Below are positions 56,120 through 64,000 of a DNA stretch of 64,000 bases, in pieces (the first letter of the stretch is position 1; each line of letters starts with the position of its first letter). Where the stretch lies: positions 45,660,681-45,724,680 of the forward strand of contig NC_063450.1 of assembly GCF_020379485.1 (NCBI RefSeq). Reading direction: 5' to 3'. The notes beneath the pieces are model-generated. The model worked only from the letters and a program-made list of their open reading frames with translations, had not been told where the DNA came from and did not search any database. Source of the DNA: Brassica napus. Taxonomy: Eukaryota; Streptophyta; Magnoliopsida; Brassicales; Brassicaceae. A program made the translations under genes and the position numbers.

Positions 56120-57234
56120 TTACTCTGTTGTACGTAACTTGTTGAAGAAGGAAAGAATCTCCTCCGAGACGTGTTTAGCTTTCTCTTGCTGGATAAAATG
56201 ATGACCATCCTCAATAACAACAACCTCAACGTTAGGTACAATACTCTTGAACATCTCTCCCTTCACATACTCCATCGTCTCTTTAGCTCCTATATCTCTG
56301 CCTCCGGCAATAAACTTTGTCGGAACAAGGATCTTGGAGCCTTCCCACGGCGCCAATATCTCCCAGTTCCTGAAAAATTCCCCCCACACTTTCAACAACT
56401 GTTAACGGTAAGGAAACTCTAATCGACAGGTTTGGAAAACTTACAGATCCATGGCTCTGTAGTAATTCAACGGACCAGTGAATCCACTTTTCTGAAACTT
56501 GTCTGCATAAACCTGAATCTCTTCTTCTGTTATCCACTCTGGAATCTCTGAAGGAATCACGAGATCATCGATGATCTCTGTACCGGGAGGAGCCACCATG
56601 AAATCTGTTCTCGTTGTTAGCAAGAACTTCTTCATAACCGTCTTGCAATCATGCTTGGCAAATGCAGCTTCAGCTCTTCCAGGTTTCTTGTGAAACAAGA
56701 AACTGAATCAAACGATGACAATATAAACAAAACAAAACACAACAAAATCTTGAAGGTTACCTGAAACTGAGTGATGTATAACCCATCTCCAAAGGTTTTT
56801 GAAAACTCTGAAGGTTTGAGGTTTGGATCTCTTGGAGAGTAAGGAACAGAGAGACTTATGAAACCTTTGACTCTGTCTGGTCTGAACAAGCATAGAGACC
56901 AACCTATGACAGATCCCCAGTCATGTCCAGCCACAAAAGCTTGAGCAGTGCCGTAGTGATCAAGCAAACCGATGACATCAGCGACGAGGTGGCTCACAGT
57001 GTAAGACTCGTGGCTCGGAAGAAACTCGGAGTCACCGTAGCCTCTGAGGTCTGGAGCGACCACGTGGTAGCCATGGCTAGACAAGTAATCGATCTGGTGA
57101 CGCCAAGAGAACCATGTCTCGGGGAAGCCATGGAGTAACAGAACCAAAGGTCTTCCTTCGTCTCCTTTCTCGGCTACGTTTAACCAAATCCCGTTGGTCT
57201 TGATCTTCTTCTCTCTCACTAAGCTTGTTGTCAT
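56120..57234 (-). CDS. Soluble epoxide hydrolase, alpha/beta-hydrolase fold (At3g51000-like)
   Basis: Exons 56761-57234, 56445-56686 and 56120-56369 give 321 residues with closed phases. Motifs are the oxyanion loop HGFPETWFSWRHQ, DLRGYGDS, and the nucleophile elbow GHDWGS with Asp as nucleophile, which separates epoxide hydrolases from esterases. The late catalytic His lies in EDGHHFIQQEK. Cap-domain tyrosines lie near NYYRAMD. It opens epoxides to diols, with fatty-acid epoxides as likely substrates in plants, in the cytosol. The chosen ATG at 57234 (MTTSLVREKKIKTNGIWLNV) gives the usual length. The longer open frame upstream starts without ATG. Gene order matches At3g51000. From memory, two dehydrin genes and a peroxidase lie between PLP3A and this gene in Arabidopsis. 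They are absent here. Confidence 0.93.
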
Positions 57235-57521
57235 GATTCTTGTTCTGATGTGAGAGATGAAAAAGCAGCGACCTAGTGAAGACTTTTTATTACAAGAGTT
57301 TGAGATTTTGAATGCACGTAACAATCTCTAGTCACGAAACAAGAAACACATGACTGGTTATAAAGATCAGAAACGTCAAGTAACTCTCAGGTTCTTACAA
57401 AACAGTAGAGGGACAAGAGTGAGTGAATCTCGGCAACACAACAAAGAGTTAGGAGCAAAACCTAGCTCAAAAGAAAGAGATTTATTCTATGTTTTTTTTT
57501 TTGGATGAAGGAAAGCAAAAT

Positions 57522-58510
57522 TTAAGAAGACATTGATTTCTTCTTCTCTTCTTCAAGTCGCTGAAGCTCAGCCAGCCTTTCCTCCCAAGCTCGCTCCCTT
57601 GCGACTTTAGCCATCTTACGTTCCACTTCCTTGATTCTCTTCTTCCTCTTCGCCTCTTGCACCAGCCCTTGCCTCTTCTTTTTCTCAGACTGTGACAAGT
57701 ATTTAATTCCATTTCATTAGACAAAACCACATTACTCATTTGTTACAAAACTATAATAAAAAAAAAAAAACATTGCAGACTGTTTCTGCCAAGAAATGGG
57801 ACAAAACAGAGATACAATCTATGGATAACAAATTTAAAAATAACACAACCAAATAATGTAGAAACATTGTTTCCTCAGAAAATGAAACAAAACAGAGAAG
57901 CAAGAGGGTCATCCTACACATTTTCCCAACAGTCATCTGAAATTTGTTCCAACAATAACCAGAACTAACACTTGTAATAATGTAGAGAGATATGCAAAAG
58001 GCTTAGAAAGAAAGCACACATACATACCAGTATGAAAGCGCGGCGCTGCCCTATGCGCTTCTTGGCATTCCTTCTCTTCACACTACCCTTGTTGGGATTG
58101 TTTGAAGCAATTGGCTCCCCAGGAGTATACTGAACATATGCATACGGCCCTGCATTTACGGTCCATTTAAATAACACAAGATTCATACTAAACCGTAGTT
58201 AAATGGATACACTAACTCCACTTCAATCACACATCACTCAACAAAGCATCAAACCTGGAGGTTTAAGTTTGAATCTTTTCTTCTTGGGATGAGCCATGGG
58301 TCGTCTCTTCGGGAGCCGTGTATCAGTTAAGCTCAAGCTATGAAAATGATTAGCCATCGGAATCCACGGCAACCTCGATCCACCCAAGAAAGAGCATAAC
58401 TCGGGTTTCGCAGCCGGGATCAACGGCGCAGAGGAGCAGCTAGCGGCGACGCGCGAAACTAGGGTTCTTGATAGCGGACGGAGAATCGATCTAATCGCAC
58501 CGAAACCCAT
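57522..58510 (-). CDS. Small basic mitochondrial protein (At3g51010-like)
   Basis: Exons 58255-58510, 58028-58149 and 57522-57689 give 181 residues with closed phases. The first 40 residues (MGFGAIRSILRPLSRTLVSR) are Arg/Ser-rich and non-acidic, a typical mitochondrial presequence. The mature part is very basic (HPKKKRFKLKPPG, KRRNAKKRIGQRRAFIL) and ends in a long charged helix (EKKKRQGLVQEAKRKKRIK). This composition and three site II promoter motifs would fit a mitochondrial ribosome or RNA-binding protein, but that is inference. I do not recognise a named domain. Gene order matches At3g51010. Confidence 0.85.
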
Positions 58511-58580
58511 TTCACCCAAAGCATCAGCGGAAGAGATTTTGCGATCCCGCTAAACCCTGAAGACCACAGTGAACTATTAT

Positions 58581-58649
58581 TGGGCCCGATAAAGTATAAC
58601 TAGGCTAATGAGCGTTTGATCCTTCAAAAGTGGGCCTAGTAAAGGCCCA
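58581..58649 (-). promoter_or_regulatory. Cluster of three site II (TGGGCC) motifs
   Basis: TGGGCC/GGCCCA cores at 58581, 58631 and 58644 lie 70-140 bp upstream of the ATG of the mitochondrial basic protein gene. Site II clusters are common in plant genes for mitochondrial and ribosomal proteins. Confidence 0.55.
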
Positions 58650-59146
58650 TATACACGCACGGTCAGATTCTGCGTATTTGTATCGTATCAAGACAAAAAC
58701 AAAATATATGTGTTTATTGTCTGAAGATATGGAGCTGAAGACTGGAGAGAGACTTGCGTTCTAATTTCTTAACGACAATAATCGCAAAGTATGCCACATA
58801 AGGAAAGCGTATATGATACCATTAACGACTCTTATTCCAAATACGAAACCCATTTTGTAAAATATGGATATTGTAATTACCATATTGATATAGATTTAAA
58901 TATATCCAGTACTGATCATCGAAACCAATATAAATATACAACACTCTCGTTCATTTTTTTCAAAGGAAAACAAAACTTTTCTTCACGAGTTCCATATATA
59001 TCAATTAGCATGTTTTCCTCAAATCGTCGGACAACAAGGCTGGTCCGTTTTCTATCGTCCTCACGTGTTCTCATTTCATGTATTGATAATTCTTGCGATT
59101 AGTATGTTACCTTTTAAAGATAATTCGAACGTTAATTTTCTTGCAG

Positions 59147-59631
59147 ACTTGTGGGTTCAAAGTGAACACTAACTCACCCGAGTGGCACAAGAGCATGACG
59201 AAAATCCTCAAGAAAATCAAAGGTTTGTAATTTCATATGCACATATTTATATATACGGTCTCAATATTTTGTTTTCTGATTATGGTTTTATATATGGTTT
59301 AGGAGGAAGCTTTTGGATAGACGTGGACGAAGGAATGGCATACGTAACGGGTCAAGGAGACCCAAACAAGCTATTGAAATTGATGGCTTCAGGGAGAGGC
59401 AAAGACGCTGAAATGGCCTTTGTGAAAACCGGAATACATCATCATTCCAATTTTGGCAATAACTATCAAAACTCTTACTTTGGCCAAACAACGCCTTACT
59501 GGCCGGTTGGTATGAATTTGAGCTACCATCCATCTTCGTCTTACGGTTACTACCCTTCAGGGCTGCCAGCGATGCAACCTTACCAGCATCAATACCCTTA
59601 TCAGGCTGGATGTGGTTATAGTTACTATTAG
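59147..59631 (+). CDS. Heavy-metal-associated-domain protein, HIPP-like (first exon not found)
   Basis: Two joined exons, 59147-59222 (after acceptor TTTTCTTGCAG) and 59303-59631, share one frame across the GT/AG intron. They give about 134 residues: FKVNTNSPEWHKSMTKILKK, then GGSFWIDVDEGMAYVTGQGD, KLLKLMASGRGKDAEMAFVK and a Tyr/His/Pro/Gly-rich tail ending YPYQAGCGYSYY. The fold is an HMA ferredoxin-like domain, but the metal-binding CxxC is missing (TCGF at that place), so metal binding is doubtful. There is no C-terminal CaaX box, so farnesylation is unlikely. The first exon with ATG was not identified; upstream codons reach a stop. It may be a gene with a tiny first exon or a 5'-truncated copy. 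Confidence 0.7.
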
Positions 59632-60399
59632 GGCTCTATGTAGTTCTGTTTTATATAACTAGGTCGAGATCAAGCGAAACCCCTTCTTTTTTTAATCAGT
59701 TAGGGTTTTCTGCTTGTTTCCGAATTTTATTTTTGCTTTAATTGATTTAAATTCTCTCTGCGTTTTATTAGTATTAGCAGAAGAGGATCAAGGAGAATTT
59801 ATTTCTCTGTTTCTTTAAAATGTTTTTGAAATTTTGCATGAATCCGTTGATTACTCATTGAAGTTTCAAGGGAGTTTTGAAGTTATTATTTTCACGTTTG
59901 CATAATTTTTAAAGGTAAAATATGGATGTGCTATTGACTCGTACAGATCCTTCAATTTTTATACACAATTAATTAATAATTAAGACCATAAAATGCAATA
60001 AACATATCCATCTTCATTCTCTTCAAGGGAAAGCTTCAACGGATTTTTCACTTGATTTCAGGATAAGAATTATCGTCTTTGATAACTTTGAACATGTTTG
60101 CATCCATAACCAAACATGTCTTCTTCTTTTTTTGATCAACCCCAAACATGTCTAACTAATGATCTTTACCATCGACATCGCCTAAACAAACACTCTTTTA
60201 TTTTACGTCCACTACAAGAACGTTTGAGTAGATGGAAAGTCATCTTTCTTGGCCTCAGCAACTTTGTACATAATCACCCATGTCACGGGAGATTTTTTGT
60301 ATTTCAATCTCATTAGATTTTTTTGTATATCGTCAATGATATAGTGTGACGTGACTTGCGTCGTAATTTTGTATCACTAAAGAAGTTGGATAATCAGAA

Positions 60400-61172
60400 T
60401 GCCGCATAAAGGAAGAAAATATCATACCATTAACTGACAATAATTCCAAATATGAAACCCTTAATGTGAAATATAGATATTGTTAATTACCATATAAATA
60501 CTGATTGAAAATCTGATATTAGATTATACGTTGTTAACAAAATCCAAAATTAAATATTGAAATTTGAAACTAATATACATATACTGTACACCACGCTGGT
60601 TCATTATGCAAACAAAATTTAACAAAACTTGCAATTCACACAACTCAATATAGTTGTCTTCATGAATTCATAAAAGTGACAAGCATATTTTTGTCAATTC
60701 CAGAAAACTACAAGGCTGGTCCGTTTTCAATCTATCACTAAAATATTCATAATCATACTTCTTATTTTGCATTGATAATTCTTTATTAAGACTATCCGAA
60801 CGTCTAATTTGCGGCACAAACCCTCCCCAATGAAAAGCATGACGAATATCCTCAAGAAAATCAAAGATTTGTTCTTTGACAAAAACATAAAATTATATAT
60901 TGCGTGTACATCATCAAAATACCATTTTGTAAAACTGAAAATGCCCTTTTAATGATTTTGGAAGGGAAATTTTGAAAGACATTGAAGAAGAAATGGCATA
61001 TATTATGGTTCAAGCTGATCCTCACAACCTATTGAAACTGATAGGTTCGAACAGAGGCAAGGATGCTGAAATGACCTTTGTGAAAACTGGAAGGCGACAT
61101 CAAAACGCCTTTTTGACCGGATATGAGCTACATTCTTTCAATATCGTCTTATGCTTGATTACTTTTCTCTGA
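60400..61172 (+). pseudogene. Decayed tandem copy of the HIPP-like gene
   Basis: Blocks follow the order of the gene at 58790-59631. The 5' region recurs (ATGCCGCATAAAGGAAG...ATACCATTAAC at 60400; CAAGGCTGGTCCGTTTTC near 60711). The first domain exon survives only in part (CAATGAAAAGCATGACGAAT, ATCCTCAAGAAAATCAAAG near 60850) and lacks the CGFKVN part. The second domain exon (61005-61110) encodes MVQADPHNLLKLIGSNRGKD and AEMTFVKTG, then loses the tail to a new stop at 61170. The splice junctions are damaged. Confidence 0.8.
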
Positions 61173-61236
61173 AAAGCTGCAGTGATCGTTTTGCCATGAA
61201 CGCCTTATTTAAACATAATTTCATCCGTATCCAAAC

Positions 61237-61543
61237 CAGGGCAGGCTCAACACTTTTAAAGATCTAAGGCAAAAAAAAAAATTTTACCCTCTAAAATTTA
61301 TATACAGATAATGTTTAAAATATATTTAAAATTTAATCAGTAATATTTTGTATATATTTGTAATGAAAATAAAACTATAAACATATCAAATAATTTTGGG
61401 CCCTTTTCAATTTTATTTATTATATTTATATATATAAAAATATAGATTTATAAAAAAATTGGACCCTTTAGTTATTATTATACAGGGACACGGGCTTGGG
61501 CCCAGAGCGGTCGCACCGCTCGTCCCCCAATGAGCCGGCCCTG
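61237..61543. mobile_element. hAT-like MITE (307 bp)
   Basis: A perfect 8-bp duplication ATCCAAAC lies at 61229-61236 and 61544-61551. Terminal inverted repeats are CAGGGCAGGCTCA and CAGGGCCGGCTCA. It lies just downstream of the HIPP-like pseudogene, with a GC-rich right arm (GGGCTTGGGCCCAGAGCGG) and an AT-rich centre. Confidence 0.93.
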
Positions 61544-61881
61544 ATCCAAACAAGGCCATGAACTTTCCCATCTTCAGCTAAGAAACACGTCCATTAGCTG
61601 CCTTATTTTTTTAAACTGTCTTTTTAGTCACATTCATTGCGAGCACATAGTTTTTTTTTAGGATAAGTAGACGAAAGTAGAAAAAGCAAAAGCAACTTGA
61701 TAAACAAAGCAAAATAATAATTCATCAAATTCCCTAACAGATCTTATCAGATGAGATTAAACAGAATCATCATAAGATTCATAACAAAGGAGGAACAAGT
61801 CATAACATCTCAAGAGTAAATAAAGCAATTAATCCATTATCTTAAGACAAAAGACATGTAAAAGCTAAAAAGGTGTAGTAC

Positions 61882-62638
61882 TTAAGCCAAGTGTTTGGCA
61901 ATAGTAGACTGAAGCTCATCTTTTTGGGCGCCAATAACTTTGTCCACAATCTTCCCTTCTTTCATGAACATGAAGGTTGGCATCGACTCAATCGCCCAGT
62001 CACTTGCCACTGACTGTTCCACACAAAACAAAAAGATGATTTTGTGAGAACTTTTGATCATAGAAGAATTAAATTAAAACAATCTCTCTCAACCAAGAAC
62101 ATGAACAAAGAGAAAAGTCGGTTGATTTTTTTGTATTGTTACCTTCAATTCGTCCACATCGACCTTGAGAAAAATCACATTAGGGAGTTTCTTAGCTAAA
62201 TCAGCAAAGAATGGAGCTATGAAACGACATGGTCCACACCAAGAAGCCGTGAAATCAACCACCACCTTCAACAATTTAACCATCTCATGAATCATTTCGA
62301 TCATTGAATTTTTTTTAACAATACAATAATGAAAACATATGTTAAACAATAAAGGCCAATTATATGTCATAACAATGTTAAACCTAAGTTTCTAACTCTA
62401 GAATCTAACATGGTGATTCAGATTCTTGGTAACATGTACGTATATATATGTCGCATGTTATATATGATGTGTCAAGCATGGACTGTAAGCGGCAAAAATC
62501 AAACGTATTGTGTTGTGAGACAGATCGAGAATATGAAAAAGAGATTACAAGAGTTTTGGAGTCATTGCCCTTTTGGAGTTGCTCGTTCCATGCTTCCACG
62601 GTGTGACACGCGATCACTTGTCCTTCTTCCGCAGCCAT
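61882..62638 (-). CDS. TRX1: Cytosolic thioredoxin h1
   Basis: Exons 62549-62638, 62143-62265 and 61882-62013 give exactly 114 residues, the usual length of h1 thioredoxins. The active site WCGPC lies at residues 39-43 ([20 protein letters not shown]). The cis-Pro is in [12 protein letters not shown], and the N-terminus [20 protein letters not shown] is typical of subgroup I h thioredoxins without signal peptide. It reduces disulfides of target proteins in the cytosol and is itself reduced by NADPH-thioredoxin reductase. Introns fall at the family's conserved positions. The order next to the FG-GAP gene matches At3g51030, with the RTE1-homologue gene (At3g51040) apparently missing between. 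Confidence 0.97.
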
Positions 62639-63593
62639 CTTTCCACAAATCTTTTCTCTGTTTCTCCTTTGTTTTTTTGTTTTTTTGTCTATCTCTCTCT
62701 CGATCTGTTTATGTTTCTCCTCATCTAAGCATGCTCTTCTTTTGCAAATATAATCACATACAATTACAACTTTGCCACCAATATTTTCAGATTCCCCTTT
62801 AATGGACGCGTGATTTTATTTTCCATAATTATACCCACTAAATATGATACCTTTCTTTCTTTACCCAAGCATAAATATTCCCACTTTACTCTTACAACTT
62901 TTATTTTCTGGAAATTTACACCCTTAAATTTACACCCCTTGTCAGTTCAAAAAAAAAAATTTACACCCTTAAGTTTCAAGTTCACAAAAAAAAAAAAAGT
63001 TGGTGACAAAGACCTTGTCATTATCCCACAGTCTAAACAAGCGACATGATGATATTATCTATATTATAAGTCTTGGTCCAACAAACCAAACCAACATCAT
63101 AATTCTCTAACCAAATCTACAGCTGGATCAATTTCTTAAAACAATAGGTTCCCATGCATGAGTCCATGACGAACCAACCAGTAAGCAAAACCTCTAGAAT
63201 CAAGCAGGAAGCTATGAATTAAAGTCCAACCCCCTAGTAATATTGCTAAAGTGTAAATTATGACCGTAGGCAACAAATACTTGACCATCTCTGCTTTTCT
63301 TACCCACCCTCCCCTTTAGGTACACAAGTGCAACGAGATTCACAACGTTCCATCCGCGTGGCGTTACCGCTAAACGGTTCAGTTTGATGGCTACAAATAG
63401 TCGGAACGTGCTCGTGTGTATGTTATAAGAATGGTGCTGGTACTTTACTGTGGCGTGCACCATCTCATGTTACGACGAAGTTAGGAACGATAGTGGCTAC
63501 TGAACTCGTTTGGCTCCTTGCCTCCTTGGTTTAAAAGTACTATTATACTTCTCGGAGGATTAAAGAAAGACGACATAATGTTCGGCTCTTATT
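62639..63593. other. Intergenic, divergent promoters of TRX1 and the FG-GAP gene
   Basis: CT-rich leader sequence of TRX1 lies at 62640-62710. No frame with a recognisable domain was seen. No remnant of a gene for a RTE1-like membrane protein was noticed. Confidence 0.45.
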
Positions 63594-63770
63594 ATGAAAA
63601 CGACAAGCTGTTTAGTTTTGACAAATGAAATGTCTAAACACGACGTCGTTTCTACCCGCGGCGTCTCTAAAGGTCGCCTGGTTATCGACGATTCATCGCG
63701 CTGCTCTCTCGCACCTACCGATGCAAATCTGCCATTGATTGATTACATCTGCTCCGACGTCAAAGCGAAG

Positions 63771-64000
63771 ATGAGGAAACGCGATTTGGCAATTTTGATG
63801 CTCTCTGGATTTGCAATCTTCTTCACTCTTCAGGTGATTTCCCCTCACTAATTCATCGATCTGTTGCTAGAGCTTAGAAATCGAGTGCGAACTCGTTCTA
63901 TGAGTGTAGAGTTTCTGAGATGGAATCTTATTGATTGTTGATTTTGCTCAGCACGAGGGGGATTTTGCGTTCAAAGAAGCATGGTTCCATCTGTACGATG
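63771..64000 (+). CDS. FG-GAP repeat membrane protein, 5' end only (At3g51050-like)
   Basis: Exon 1 is 63771-63833 (MRKRDLAILMLSGFAIFFTL, a signal-anchor-like segment). After the GT donor at 63834 and acceptor TTTTGCTCAG, exon 2 starts at 63952 (HEGDFAFKEAWFHLYD) and runs off the window in frame. The N-terminus strongly resembles, from memory, the Arabidopsis FG-GAP/integrin-alpha-like protein At3g51050, a large secretory-pathway membrane protein of unclear role. The chosen ATG gives the family N-terminus, but the same frame is open to earlier ATGs at 63594 and 63630, which would add 59 or 47 residues and hide the signal anchor. I treat that as leader. Confidence 0.85.

Noticed and set aside
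59182..59302. Unspliced HIPP-like frame read through the intron
   Set aside because: It starts at GTG in the wrong frame for the first domain exon. Splicing 59222 to 59303 restores the HMA domain.
1..64000. CRISPR arrays, operons, prophage or bacterial mobile islands
   Set aside because: The window is plant nuclear DNA with spliced genes. No regular spacer arrays or bacterial gene clusters were seen.

Overview
The window is nuclear DNA of a flowering plant in the mustard family (Brassicaceae), most likely Brassica or a close relative. Spliced genes with GT/AG introns, AT-rich intergenic DNA, plant transposon families and plant-only protein families all support this. From memory of the Arabidopsis map, the genes run in the order of a stretch of chromosome 3: HAN/GATA18, ZHD7/HB28, two small unnamed genes, LPPE1, BCS1/OM66, PLP3A, an epoxide hydrolase, a mitochondrial basic protein, TRX h1 and an FG-GAP protein (about At3g50870 to At3g51050). 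Species and copy number cannot be read from the window.

Layout. 1-21 kb is a gene desert filled with transposons: hAT elements, a three-level nested insertion around a mini LTR retrotransposon array (2.9-5.8 kb), Tourist-type MITEs, a SINE, LINE-like tails and two Helitron-like elements. 21-36 kb holds HAN (+), ZHD7 (+), a tRNA-Asn, a small gene with a premature stop and a coiled-coil/tail-anchor gene (+), with three hAT elements between. 35.6-43 kb is a tandem duplication of a phosphatidic acid phosphatase gene of the LPP-epsilon type (both on -). One copy has a hAT element fused to its last exon, and a decayed PPR fragment lies between the copies. 43-52 kb holds a 1.55-kb polyadenylated retroposon, a DUF4408/DUF761-like gene (+), a local duplication and two hAT elements. 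52-64 kb is gene-dense: BCS1 AAA-ATPase (+), PLP3A (-), epoxide hydrolase (-), mitochondrial basic protein (-), a heavy-metal-domain gene (+) with a decayed tandem copy, thioredoxin h1 (-) and the 5' end of an FG-GAP gene (+) cut by the window edge.

The genes do not form one pathway. They are ordinary plant genes in conserved order: development (HAN, ZHD7), plastid lipid metabolism (LPPE), mitochondrial stress and biogenesis (BCS1, the basic protein), tubulin/G-beta-gamma handling (PLP3A) and redox (TRX h1). Intron/exon limits were worked out by hand from reading frame and splice sites, and in the multi-exon genes whose limits are given the phases close exactly. No new gene system was found. 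The most notable material is transposon structure: eight hAT-like elements (six with perfect 8-bp target duplications), the nested array, and the remodelled LPPE copy.
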